Shown one piece after another: positions 17,972 to 26,214 of a stretch of 64,000 nt of DNA. This DNA comes from Gammaproteobacteria bacterium (GTDB lineage Bacteria > Pseudomonadota > Gammaproteobacteria > Pseudomonadales > Alcanivoracaceae). A program made the position numbers and the translations under genes. A model generated the notes under the pieces. It was not told the origin of the DNA, did not search any database, and saw nothing but the letters and a program-made list of their open reading frames with translations. Position 1 is the stretch's first letter; the number at the start of each line of letters is the position of its first letter. The DNA lies in the NCBI GenBank assembly GCA_018067045.1, contig JAGPVL010000015.1:124001-188000 (forward strand), written 5' to 3'.

Positions 17972-18591
17972 ATAGCGATATAGATATACGTCGCCGCGCG
18001 ATTTATACCGGGCTAAAACCTTTTATGGAAGAAGAGCAGTTACTCGATGCGTTGCTGCACTGGGAGTCGCACTATTCCACTGCACCGCGTTTTACGCTGC
18101 AGCGCTTTGTGTCGGAGCTGTGCGGTGAGGGAACGTTACGCTCACGGCGGGCTGACGTGCTGTTAAGTTTGGTCCAAGCAATGAGTATGCCGTCGCAATC
18201 CTTACTGCCAGCCCCCCTGCAATGTACAGGCGTTTCGCCTAGTGTTTCCATTAGTGAAACGATGGCATTTGAAGTGTTGATGAATGCTTTGATGGACGCT
18301 ACCAACAAGGATCAGTACTACAGTTTGCGACTTGATCTGCTGGCTAGTCTCGATGCACGTAAAATGCCGATACAGTTTTGCCATTCTCTCACACGCTGGC
18401 TTGGTGAGAAGGCGCCTCTGGACGTGACCGGTGTTGGCACAGTGTTGCTACGGGCCATGGTTAGCCGCGCTTACGTCATTCTGTGCGAAAGGGAGGGCCC
18501 CGTCATTGCAGACCGCATTCTGGCGGCTGCGGTGAGTCGCGTTAGTCTGAGCCACCCTGAGTTTAATCAGGCGATCAAAAAGTTGCTGTGA
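17968..18591 (+). CDS. Unknown protein coupled to amt
   Basis: 207 residues, not recognised. ATG overlaps the amt stop by four bases, so it is translated with it and should share the nitrogen-responsive promoter. The protein is mainly helical in appearance (MEEEQLLDALLHWESHY, TLQRFVSELCGEGTLRSRRADVLLSLVQAM, ETMAFEVLMNALMDATNKDQYYSLRLDLLASLDARKMP), with no signal peptide, membrane segment or known catalytic motif. The position where glnK is often found suggests, but does not show, a role near the transporter. It does not resemble a PII protein. Confidence 0.7.
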   Translation: MNSDIDIRRRAIYTGLKPFMEEEQLLDALLHWESHYSTAPRFTLQRFVSELCGEGTLRSRRADVLLSLVQAMSMPSQSLLPAPLQCTGVSPSVSISETMAFEVLMNALMDATNKDQYYSLRLDLLASLDARKMPIQFCHSLTRWLGEKAPLDVTGVGTVLLRAMVSRAYVILCEREGPVIADRILAAAVSRVSLSHPEFNQAIKKLL

Positions 18592-18630
18592 GCAGACCTA
18601 TTGGGTCTGTAAAGGAGGGCTGATTCTGCA

Positions 18631-18639
18631 GGGGGGGGG
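18631..18639 (+). repeat. Run of nine G residues
   Basis: A homopolymer of nine G bases in the intergenic region 156 bases before the SH3-protein start. Tracts of this kind can change length by slippage; here it lies outside coding sequence. Confidence 0.9.
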
Positions 18640-18794
18640 TATCTTTAGCTTTTTCTAGACGGTGCACCATTTGTTTTGCCGACGGTTGCATAACAGGGTT
18701 CCTTCTTTCGGCCGGTATTGCTAGGATTTTGAGGAGTTGCGAGCTGGTGTTATGTGGCCGTATAGGGATAGTTAGGTTAATTGGGGGCTTGGGG

Positions 18795-19352
18795 ATGGAT
18801 CAGATAACACACACTTTTTTTTCGCAGATGGTCAGGGCTTCACTACGCTTATTGTTGCCTGCATTCGTCTCGATGCTGGTATTGCCGTCTGTGGTTCTCG
18901 CTGCGGATAAAGCGGCATCGGAGTCTGCCACCGTTATCGAAGCAACCCATTTTCATGTGGAGCCGGCCGGAACGGTTATTCGAAGCTTGCCTGCGAATAC
19001 CCTTGTGCAGGTTGAGAAGCGTGATCGGGGTTGGTATCGGGTTAAGTTAACAGACGGGCATGTTGGCTATGTTCGGCTTGCGACGTTACGCCTTGGTGAG
19101 GAGCAGGCGTCAGAGTCTGTTTTTTCCGGTATGTGGTCTTGGCTGAATGACAGTCGACGCTCTCAAAGTGAAATGAGCACCGCAACGGCAGGGGTGCGTG
19201 GTTTCGATGAGGCTGATCTTCAGGCTGCCGAGCCGGATCATGAGGCGGTGAAGAAGCTCACGGGTTTAGCCGCCGGCAAGCAAACGGCAGAAAGTTATGC
19301 GCGAGCCATTGCGCTGACGGCACGCCCAGTTGAAGAGCTGGGGGAGCGCTAG
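18795..19352 (+). CDS. Periplasmic SH3-domain protein
   Basis: 185 residues from the ATG at 18795, which has a G-rich stretch ahead of it; an upstream in-frame TTG (18729) would add an unlikely leader. A signal peptide (LRLLLPAFVSMLVLPSVVLAA) is followed by a bacterial SH3-like domain at about 45-95 (ATHFHVEPAGTVIRSLPANTLVQVEKRDRGWYRVKLTDGHVGYVRLATLRL). The C-terminal half is low-complexity and ends with a helix. SH3 domains of this type often bind peptidoglycan. The next gene, an M48 lipoprotein, starts two bases later, so the pair is an operon likely acting in envelope quality control. Confidence 0.8.
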   Translation: MDQITHTFFSQMVRASLRLLLPAFVSMLVLPSVVLAADKAASESATVIEATHFHVEPAGTVIRSLPANTLVQVEKRDRGWYRVKLTDGHVGYVRLATLRLGEEQASESVFSGMWSWLNDSRRSQSEMSTATAGVRGFDEADLQAAEPDHEAVKKLTGLAAGKQTAESYARAIALTARPVEELGER

Positions 19353-19354
19353 AA

Positions 19355-20200
19355 ATGAATATTAAAATACTAAGCATCGTGGCTTTGGGCCTTTTGACTT
19401 CCGCATGTAACACCATTGATCTGAGCCAGCTAGGCAGCATTGGTTCAACCTTGAATCAGGCGTTTGTGCCAGCAAACGAAGATGATGAAAAAGAAATAGG
19501 CGACGAAGCGGCTGCTGTGTTGTTGGGTGCGGCGCCTGTACTCAATGCGCCGGCGTTGCAACAGTACGTTAACAAGGTCGGGTTATGGGTCGCGCTGCAA
19601 AGTGACAGGCCTGATTTGCCATGGCGCTTTGCTGTGCTAGATGACCCTGATATTAATGCTTTCGCGGCACCTGGCGGATATGTTTTTATTACTAAAGGTA
19701 TGTTGGCAAGACTGCAAAGCGAGGCTGAATTAGCCGGAGTGTTGGGCCATGAAGTGGCGCATGTGGTGCAAAAACATCATCTCATTGCGATTCGTAAGCA
19801 GGCGCGCACGAGTTTGCTTGGTATGGCGGCCTCCGCTGCGCTGACCGAAAATGGCCATGATGCGGGTCAAGTGGCGGCGGTAGTGAGTGGTGCAAAAGAT
19901 ATTTACGGCAAAGGGCTAGATCGCAAAGATGAGTATCAGGCAGATCGGTTGGGTGTCGTGCTAGCGGCTAGGGCAGGGTACGAGCCGTATGCGCTGCCCG
20001 CGGTGCTGCAAACGCTTGATCGAATCAATCCTGATGCCAGTGAGTTAGGCCTACTATTTAAAACGCATCCAAAACCTGCTGATCGGTTGGCGCGTTTGGA
20101 TGCAGCCATGTACGGTAGCCTCGATCAGCTGGACGGAGTGAGTGGCGAGTCGCGCTTCCGGCAGCAAATGGCGAAGCTTGCGGCGAGTAAGTCACGCTAG
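19355..20200 (+). CDS. M48-family metalloprotease lipoprotein
   Basis: 281 residues. Lipoprotein signal with lipobox LLTSAC (Cys 18), then a zinc metalloprotease domain: GYVFITKGMLARLQSEAELAGVLGHEVAHVVQKHH carries the HExxH motif, and DEYQADRLGV supplies the third zinc ligand (Glu). Similar lipoproteins (LoiP-like, M48C) sit in the outer membrane facing the periplasm and degrade misfolded envelope proteins. A second M48 protein, BepA, lies 1.3 kb away. No TPR domain is present here. Confidence 0.88.
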   Translation: MNIKILSIVALGLLTSACNTIDLSQLGSIGSTLNQAFVPANEDDEKEIGDEAAAVLLGAAPVLNAPALQQYVNKVGLWVALQSDRPDLPWRFAVLDDPDINAFAAPGGYVFITKGMLARLQSEAELAGVLGHEVAHVVQKHHLIAIRKQARTSLLGMAASAALTENGHDAGQVAAVVSGAKDIYGKGLDRKDEYQADRLGVVLAARAGYEPYALPAVLQTLDRINPDASELGLLFKTHPKPADRLARLDAAMYGSLDQLDGVSGESRFRQQMAKLAASKSR

Positions 20201-20210
20201 CGGTTTGTGA

Positions 20211-20233
20211 CAGGCCATGATTGTCATGGCCTG
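20211..20233 (+). terminator. Perfect hairpin after the M48 lipoprotein gene
   Basis: CAGGCCATGA/TCATGGCCTG, a ten-pair stem with a TTG loop, ten bases past the stop. No T-run follows, so it may act as an mRNA 3' stabiliser or a weak terminator rather than a classic one. Confidence 0.45.
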
Positions 20234-20480
20234 ATGGCTGCCTTTGGAGTCTTTGACTTGTTCGATCAGTTCTACGCAGCGTCACGGGGGCACCCTTAGC
20301 AGCAATTTGCCCTCGATGACATGGCGGGATCTCTAAAAGAGGCTATGGCCCTGTTGAGAAATGTCGGCAGCGTCTTTCTCTGGCTATGGTATTATTGCCT
20401 TCTCCTATACGACCTAATTGATTGATTCGTGTGGTAATGCCCTCGCTGTAGGCGGCATTTCCCCTCGGGTGGTAGTAAAC

Positions 20481-21530
20481 ATGACAGCAGAAGCCATTAA
20501 GCTGGTGCGCCAGCACCTTGATCAAGTCCATCCCGCCGAAGTTCTCGACGATGCCACGAGAGCGGATTATCGCGCTCGTATCAAAGCGTTGCTCGTATCT
20601 CGTGATGCTGTGTTGGTTGCGCATTACTATACGGATCCCGAAATTCAGTCTCTGGCAGAAGAAACGGGCGGCTGTGTGTCTGATTCTCTGGAGATGGCGC
20701 GTTTTGGCAAGGAGCACCCTGCGAAATTATTGATTGTGGCGGGGGTGCGCTTTATGGGGGAGACGTCGAAAATTCTCAGCCCCGAAAAGCGCGTGTTTAT
20801 GCCCACGCTTGAGGCGACGTGTTCGCTGGACATTGGTTGTCCCCCTGAAGAGTTCTCCGATTTTTGTGATCAGCACCCTGATAGAACAGTGGTGGTGTAT
20901 GCCAATACTTCCGCGGCGGTGAAAGCTCGCGCCGACTGGGTGGTGACGTCGAGTATTGCTGTTGAGTTGATTGATCACCTCGACCAACGCGGTGAAAAAA
21001 TTCTATGGGCGCCAGATCAACACCTCGGTGCTTATGTGCAGAAACAAACCGGCGCGGATGTGTTGTGTTGGGATGGTGCCTGTATTGTCCACGAAGAGTT
21101 TAAGGCGCGTGGTGTGTTGGAGTTGAAAAAGCTTCATCCGGATGCAGCTGTATTAGTGCACCCTGAGTCGCCGGCGTCGGTTGTCGATGTTGCCGATGTC
21201 GTAGGATCAACCTCGCAGCTCATTAAGGCGGCTGCAGAGCTGCCGCATCAAACGTTAATTGTGGCAACCGACCGCGGTATTTTCTATAAAATGCAGCAAT
21301 TGGCACCGGGCAAAACGTTGCTTGAGGCGCCAACGGCGGGCTCCGGCGCGACTTGCCAAAGCTGTGCGCACTGCCCATGGATGGCCATGAATGGCCTAGA
21401 GAATCTGCTTGCAGTGCTGGAAGATGAAAACGGCTGTGGGCAGGAAATTCAGGTGGACGAGTCCGTACGTGTCGCGGCCATGCAGCCGTTAAATCGGATG
21501 CTGGAGTTTTCCCGTTCGTTAAAAGGCTAG
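20481..21530 (+). CDS. nadA: Quinolinate synthase NadA
   Basis: [4Fe-4S] enzyme that condenses iminoaspartate with dihydroxyacetone phosphate to quinolinate in NAD synthesis. 349 residues from ATG 20481 (MTAEAIKLV); the reading frame stays open upstream but that part is not family-like. Cluster ligands are seen at Cys114 ([11 protein letters not shown]), Cys201 ([12 protein letters not shown]) and in the C-terminal [31 protein letters not shown] forms part of the active site. nadA stands alone here and converges on bepA, ten bases away. Confidence 0.97.
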   Translation: MTAEAIKLVRQHLDQVHPAEVLDDATRADYRARIKALLVSRDAVLVAHYYTDPEIQSLAEETGGCVSDSLEMARFGKEHPAKLLIVAGVRFMGETSKILSPEKRVFMPTLEATCSLDIGCPPEEFSDFCDQHPDRTVVVYANTSAAVKARADWVVTSSIAVELIDHLDQRGEKILWAPDQHLGAYVQKQTGADVLCWDGACIVHEEFKARGVLELKKLHPDAAVLVHPESPASVVDVADVVGSTSQLIKAAAELPHQTLIVATDRGIFYKMQQLAPGKTLLEAPTAGSGATCQSCAHCPWMAMNGLENLLAVLEDENGCGQEIQVDESVRVAAMQPLNRMLEFSRSLKG

Positions 21531-21540
21531 TGTGCTTTAG

Positions 21541-22980
21541 CTATTTCTCTTCTTTCGACTGCGTCTCCATTTCGTGAAGGCGAGCCTTAATACGGCTATG
21601 CAGTGGGAAGCTCTTCTTGCTGTTATCAAGCGCATAACGCATTTGCGCAAGGGCAGCGTCATCGCGTCCGTTCAAAAAAAGATACTCTCCTCGCGCGAGG
21701 TGGGCTTCAGCTAGCTCACCTTCCTTTCCCCAAGCATCAGCAGCAAGGCGCCAAAGCCCCGCGTCTGATGGGCGCTGATGTAGTAACGGGCGCAGCAACG
21801 CCTGAGCCTGTTTGGGCTGACCGCTTTTGATTTGGCTATAGGCGAGCATCACCGTGACAGCGTAATTGCCAGGCATGAGTTCTTGCAGGTCGCGCAGCCT
21901 CATCATCGCATCTTCATGGCGTTCTTCGGCTTGGTCTATTTCAGCTAAGCCGAGCCGATACCAATATTCATTCGGGTGGTGTGCGGCGAGTTTAGAGAGT
22001 ATTTCTCTGGCCTTGTCGTATTCACGGTTGCGTAGGTATGACACGGCGAGACCGTAGGCAGTGGTTTGCCGGTGTAGGCTGTCGCCGGTGCTTTTAAATT
22101 GGCTGCGAAAATGGGCAACGGCATTTTCGGGTGAACCTAAAAAACCGGAAGAAACGCGGGCTTTGATGAGTCGGAAATGGAGTGAGTCATGCAGCAACAC
22201 CGTCGGTAATGTTCGGGCCCGACCGCGGGCATCTGCGATTCGATCTTCGGTGATGGGGTGGGTCATGAGAAATTCAGGCGGTCTGCTGTTGAGCTGTTGG
22301 CCGCGTAACAGTATTTCAAAGAAGGACGCCATGGCTTCTGGGTCCATGCCTGCGCTGACTAACGTGTGCATGCCGACGCGATCAGCTTCACGCTCTTGGT
22401 TGCGAGAGTAGGCGAGCTGAGAATGTATCGCTGCGGCTTGGCTGGTCATGATGCCCGCCATGCCGGCCTCCGCGTCGCCGGCAATTGCGACTGCGAGACT
22501 GGCCAGCATTGCCGCGAGGACAGCCTTGTTCATACGCTGACTTTCGACGAGTCGGCGACCAAAGTGGTGCTGGCTGACGTGAGCAATTTCGTGCGCAACA
22601 ACGGCAGCAACTTCGTCTTCGTTGGCGGCATTAAGATAAAGCCCTAGATTCAATCCGATCACACCGCCCGGCACCGCAAAAGCATTAATATCTTTGCTGT
22701 TGATAACAATGATGGCGAGATCGGGTTCTTCCAAATCAGAATGTGACGCGAGTCTATAGACAAGGTTTTCTGAGTATTCCTGTATCAGCGGGTCGGAAAG
22801 GATGGGTAATTGCCCACGGATTTGCCGTAGCCAAGAGCGCCCGAGTTTGTACTCTTGCTCTGCGGACAGCGGCGACGCGCTCACACCCCCAAGGTCTGGC
22901 AATACTGATTCAGCGTTGGCCGTCCACGGCATACATAAGCAGAGGAGGGCGAAGAAGAGGGCAGCATTAGTCCTAATCAA
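21541..22980 (-). CDS. bepA: Beta-barrel assembly-enhancing protease BepA
   Basis: Periplasmic M48 metalloprotease with TPR repeats that helps LptD maturation and removes stalled outer-membrane proteins. 479 residues: signal peptide (FFALLCLCMPWTANA), protease domain with VVAHEIAHVSQHHFGRR (HExxH) and NQEREADRVGM (third ligand), then TPR-like repeats (about 310-460). The frame opens with TTG at 22980 (MIRTNAALFF); no in-frame ATG or GTG precedes the signal peptide, so TTG is the best available start, with a weak GAG eight bases upstream. Confidence 0.92.
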   Translation of the reverse strand: MIRTNAALFFALLCLCMPWTANAESVLPDLGGVSASPLSAEQEYKLGRSWLRQIRGQLPILSDPLIQEYSENLVYRLASHSDLEEPDLAIIVINSKDINAFAVPGGVIGLNLGLYLNAANEDEVAAVVAHEIAHVSQHHFGRRLVESQRMNKAVLAAMLASLAVAIAGDAEAGMAGIMTSQAAAIHSQLAYSRNQEREADRVGMHTLVSAGMDPEAMASFFEILLRGQQLNSRPPEFLMTHPITEDRIADARGRARTLPTVLLHDSLHFRLIKARVSSGFLGSPENAVAHFRSQFKSTGDSLHRQTTAYGLAVSYLRNREYDKAREILSKLAAHHPNEYWYRLGLAEIDQAEERHEDAMMRLRDLQELMPGNYAVTVMLAYSQIKSGQPKQAQALLRPLLHQRPSDAGLWRLAADAWGKEGELAEAHLARGEYLFLNGRDDAALAQMRYALDNSKKSFPLHSRIKARLHEMETQSKEEK

Positions 22981-23189
22981 GGAGATAATCTCGCTGCGCT
23001 AACCGAGCAGATATCGTTGCCCCAGTTGAGTGCGCTAGCATACTGTCTCTCAATTGGCTTGTTATGCAGCCGGTAGGCAAGTTATACAAAAGTCGTCTCC
23101 ATAAAGGTCTTGTTGACGCGGCATTATCTCACGCGCCGCAGACAGTTTTTGCTACAGTACGGTAATAATCAATAGGAAGTCCGTAACCT

Positions 23190-23444
23190 GTGAACCAAAC
23201 GCTTATTGCCTCTGTCGAAGTGGACGCGCAAAACTTAGTGTGCCCAATGCCGTTGCTTAAAGCACGGCAAGCCATGAATCATTTGCCTGAGAACGGATTG
23301 TTGCATGTCACCGCGTCAGACCCGGGCGCGCTGCGCGACATACCCGCTTGGTTAAGACAAGCGGGTCACCAACTGGTTCATCAATCGGAGGAAGACGGAG
23401 TGCTACATTTTTGGATTCGTCGTCAGCAGGAGGCAAAAGACTGA
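23190..23444 (+). CDS. TusA-like sulfurtransferase (SirA/YedF family)
   Basis: 84 residues, GTG start with AGGAAG ahead. The fold signature VDAQNLVCPMPLLKARQAMNHLPENGLLHVTASDPGALRDIPAWLRQAGH contains the CPxPLLKAR active-site cysteine that carries persulfide sulfur in TusA and the SDPGA segment. TusA proper serves thiolation of tRNA wobble uridines; several paralogues exist, so I leave the symbol blank. Its TGA overlaps the ATG of the permease gene (TGATG), a pairing also seen in Pseudomonas. Confidence 0.9.
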   Translation: MNQTLIASVEVDAQNLVCPMPLLKARQAMNHLPENGLLHVTASDPGALRDIPAWLRQAGHQLVHQSEEDGVLHFWIRRQQEAKD

Positions 23445-24529
23445 TGTTTGCGGTGATTAAAAACTGGTTTATGACGTACTTTTCTGACGAAGAAGCGGTT
23501 TACCTGTTTCTGTTGTTGGTCGGTGGCCTCTTGGTTGTGGTGTTTTTTGGGCGAATGCTCGCGCCAGTGATGACCGCTATCGTGTTGGCGTATTTGATGC
23601 AGGGGTTGATTAACAGTTTGACGCGGCACGGCATGCGCAACAGCGTGGCGCTGTATTTGGTGTTTGTCTTATTCGTTATGTTGCTACTGACGTGCTTGCT
23701 TTTGCTTGTGCCGATGGTTTGGAAGCAAACGTTAACATTGTTGCAAGACCAGCTACCGAGGTTGCTCGGTAAAACCGAAAGCTGGTTGACTGAGCTACCG
23801 GGTCGTTATCCGGATGTGATTTCAATCAGCCAAGTGGAACAGATCGTGGGCTCGGCAAGAGCGGCGATGGCGCAGGCGGGGCAATCGGCTGTAAGCCTGT
23901 CGTTGGCGTCTATTCCTGGGATTGTTCAGGCAATGGTGTTTATTGTGCTGGTGCCTTTATTGGTCTTTTTCTTTCTCAAAGATCGCGAAAAGCTGATTGC
24001 GTGGTTGTTGCGATTACTGCCCGATAGGCGTCATGCACTAGGGAAGGTGTGGAAGGAGATGGATCAGCAAATTGCTAATTACGTGCGCGGTAAAGCGGTT
24101 GAAATTTTGTTGGTGGGGGCCAGCACGTTTGTCTGCTTTTCGGCGTTTGGGCTCCATTATGCGGTGCTGTTAAGTGTGCTGGTTGGCCTCTCCGTGGTGG
24201 TGCCCTATATCGGCGCAACCGTTGTCACGGTGCCGGTTGCCGTGGTGGGTTGGGTGCAGTTCGGTTGGAGCCCAGACTTTGCTGTGGTCATGGTGGTCTA
24301 CGGTTTTATTCAGTTTCTTGATGGCAATATTCTGGTGCCGTTGCTGTTTTCGGAAGCGGTGAACCTCCATCCGGTGGCGATTATTGTTGCCATCCTCGTG
24401 TTCGGTGGGCTGTGGGGTTTCTGGGGTATTTTCTTTGCGATTCCGCTGGCGACGTTGCTTAAAGCGGTGTTGGATGCCTGGCCACAATGGCGCCAGACGG
24501 CTGAGGCGGCTAGACAGGAAGCGTCTTAG
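23444..24529 (+). CDS. AI-2E family transporter (PerM-like permease)
   Basis: 361 residues starting at ATG 23444. Multispanning membrane protein with about eight helices: two near the start (AVYLFLLLVGGLLVVVFFGRM, NSVALYLVFVLFVMLLLTCLLLLVPMVW), a large periplasmic section (about 105-150), then LASIPGIVQAMVFIVLVPLLVFFFLKDR and the C-terminal group. DGNILVPLLFSEAVNLHPVAIIVAILVFGGLWGFWGIFFAIPLATLLKAV is the conserved family ending. Family members include TqsA and sodium/proton antiporters; the substrate here cannot be told. Coupled to the TusA-like gene. Confidence 0.9.
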   Translation: MFAVIKNWFMTYFSDEEAVYLFLLLVGGLLVVVFFGRMLAPVMTAIVLAYLMQGLINSLTRHGMRNSVALYLVFVLFVMLLLTCLLLLVPMVWKQTLTLLQDQLPRLLGKTESWLTELPGRYPDVISISQVEQIVGSARAAMAQAGQSAVSLSLASIPGIVQAMVFIVLVPLLVFFFLKDREKLIAWLLRLLPDRRHALGKVWKEMDQQIANYVRGKAVEILLVGASTFVCFSAFGLHYAVLLSVLVGLSVVVPYIGATVVTVPVAVVGWVQFGWSPDFAVVMVVYGFIQFLDGNILVPLLFSEAVNLHPVAIIVAILVFGGLWGFWGIFFAIPLATLLKAVLDAWPQWRQTAEAARQEAS

Positions 24530-24537
24530 TTTAAGTG

Positions 24538-24879
24538 TTATTTAAGTGCTGGAGTGTGGTGAGGCGAATACAGTTGTCGGTACCTTGATCCAGATCGATT
24601 GGGTTGTTGCTCTCTTTGCTGCAATAAAAGCGGGCTGCTTTTGTAGTGCCCTAGCCGTGATTCGTCTTCGTCTATGCGATGCCACGTGAGGCCGCTATCC
24701 AAACTCCACTTTAGCGCGACAGGCGTTCCGCTATGGTCGCATCGCTCGAAAGCAATGATATGCTCGGCATTGCGCGCACTGTTTGTTGTCTGATACCAGA
24801 TGAGTAGATCGAGATCACGGCCTCTAAACCATCGCCGCCCTTGGCGATGGTTGGCGTCGCTGATGATTTCTTTGAGCAT
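24538..24879 (-). CDS. Small conserved hypothetical downstream of bcp
   Basis: 113 residues, ATG at 24879. The segment RRWFRGRDLDLLIWYQ...IIAFERCDHSGTPVALKWSLDSGLTWHRIDEDES resembles a short uncharacterised proteobacterial family in which a WF..DxDLIVW motif is followed by an alternating beta pattern; I do not recall a family number. No signal peptide or membrane segment. It follows bcp by 30 bases in the same direction, so it is the third gene of a gcvR-bcp unit, and it converges on the permease gene with eight bases between. Confidence 0.7.
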   Translation of the reverse strand: MLKEIISDANHRQGRRWFRGRDLDLLIWYQTTNSARNAEHIIAFERCDHSGTPVALKWSLDSGLTWHRIDEDESRLGHYKSSPLLLQQREQQPNRSGSRYRQLYSPHHTPALK

Positions 24880-24909
24880 GTAGATAGGTGGCCAAAGAGC
24901 TGTGAGGTT

Positions 24910-25374
24910 TTAAAGGCTTTTCACTGCCTCAAGTACTTCGGCAGCATGGCCCGTCACCTTTACTTTGCGCCACTCTTTCGCAAGCTTTCCGGTTTCATCA
25001 ATGATAAACGTGCTGCGGTCTATGCCAAGGTATTCTTTGCCATAGAGCTTCTTCAGCTTAATCACGTCGAAAATACCGCATAGTACTTCCTCTTCGTCGC
25101 TGAGCAGCTCGAATGGGAACTCTTGCTTCGCCTTAAAGTTCTCGTGACGCTTTATGGTGTCGCGGGAGATGCCGAGGATGTCGCAATTTTCTTTCAGGAA
25201 TTGCGGGTAGAGTTCCTTGAAGTCATTTCCCTCGGTAGTACAGCCGGGAGTGCTGTCTTTAGGGTAAAAATACAGTACGAGTTTTTTACCCTTAAAATCC
25301 TTTAACGCGAGCTGCTTGTCGCTGGTCGCGGGCAGGGAGAAGGCGGGGACTTTTTTGCCTACGGCAATGGACAT
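24910..25374 (-). CDS. bcp: Thiol peroxidase Bcp (peroxiredoxin Q)
   Basis: Thioredoxin-dependent peroxidase that reduces hydrogen peroxide and organic hydroperoxides. 154 residues; the peroxidatic cysteine is Cys45 in LYFYPKDSTPGCTTEGNDF. The resolving cysteine five residues later in E. coli Bcp is absent (GN replaces it), so this is a 1-Cys or atypical type, unless Cys84 of NCDILGISRD takes that role. AAGGAA sits seven bases before the ATG. It lies 56 bases after gcvR, the same order as in Pseudomonas. Confidence 0.94.
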   Translation of the reverse strand: MSIAVGKKVPAFSLPATSDKQLALKDFKGKKLVLYFYPKDSTPGCTTEGNDFKELYPQFLKENCDILGISRDTIKRHENFKAKQEFPFELLSDEEEVLCGIFDVIKLKKLYGKEYLGIDRSTFIIDETGKLAKEWRKVKVTGHAAEVLEAVKSL

Positions 25375-25430
25375 AAAGCGTTCCTTATTTAAGTTCGTCG
25401 TGTGGTGTGTAAAAGGGCTGCGGATACCCT

Positions 25431-25967
25431 TTAAGCAGGTCTACGTTGTGCATTCAGGCTGGCGTCGAGGTTGCGCTCTTCACAAAAGTCGATGAAGGCG
25501 TCGCGCAACTTTCCGATGGACTCTTCCACAGGAATGCTTAACGCAAGGTGAATGCTAAACATGGTGGTGCCAGTGTGTGGCGCGGCATAGGTGCCTGTGC
25601 TTAGGTCGTCGATATTGATCGCCCGTTGAGAAAAGAAGTTGGCGATTTCGTGAACAATGCCCGGATGGTCTAGTGCAATCACGTCAGCGCTGTAGGCTAG
25701 GGCCTTGGGGCGGTTTTCCGGTAGCGCGGTGCGCTTAAAGGTGAGCGTTAGGTCGAGATTGCTTTCGAGTGTGGACTGGTCTTGCTCGAGGGCGGTGAGT
25801 GTTTGTTCGCTGCCCGAGACCAGCATGAGCACTGCGAATTCGCCGCCCAAGATCGTCATCCGCGAATCAAGAATGTTGCCTTGATGAGCGAGTATCGCCC
25901 CAGTCAGTGCGTGGACAATACCGGGGCGGTCGGAACCTAGTGCGGAAATAACGATCAATGAGGCCAT
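25431..25967 (-). CDS. gcvR: Glycine cleavage system regulator GcvR
   Basis: 178 residues with two ACT domains: [47 protein letters not shown] (about 4-60) and [34 protein letters not shown] (about 92-170). In E. coli GcvR binds and restrains the activator GcvA in response to glycine. It is divergent from dapA, with a 247-base gap that must hold promoters for both. No gcvA or gcv structural gene is in the window. Confidence 0.9.
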   Translation of the reverse strand: MASLIVISALGSDRPGIVHALTGAILAHQGNILDSRMTILGGEFAVLMLVSGSEQTLTALEQDQSTLESNLDLTLTFKRTALPENRPKALAYSADVIALDHPGIVHEIANFFSQRAINIDDLSTGTYAAPHTGTTMFSIHLALSIPVEESIGKLRDAFIDFCEERNLDASLNAQRRPA

Positions 25968-26015
25968 GGGGCTTCCCTTATATGTTTGTTATGTTTGTCA
26001 TGCGTTCGCGTGTGC

Positions 26016-26126
26016 CTAGCGGCCCCTTCTTAGGAGAACGGACAAATATACGCCCACAAGCATACCTACAAGCATGGTAGCGCTAGAGGGGCTAGGCTTG
26101 AAGTCCCTGTTTACTTCTGTTGCCAT
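26016..26126 (-). CDS. Possible 36-residue membrane peptide before gcvR
   Basis: A short frame, MATEVNRDFKPSPSSATMLVG..., with one hydrophobic segment (about 17-31, ATMLVGMLVGVYLSVLL) and a basic RRGR end, placed 48 bases upstream of gcvR on the same strand. AAGG precedes the ATG but almost touches it, so the initiation signal is poor. It fills otherwise empty space between gcvR and dapA. Conservation would be needed to believe it. Confidence 0.25.
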   Translation of the reverse strand: MATEVNRDFKPSPSSATMLVGMLVGVYLSVLLRRGR

Positions 26127-26214
26127 GCCTTGTGAGTGTGCGGGGTGGGAAGTACCATTAGCGGCCGTTATCATAGCGGCCTGACAACTTGACGATTTGG
26201 AATGGTGAGCAGCA

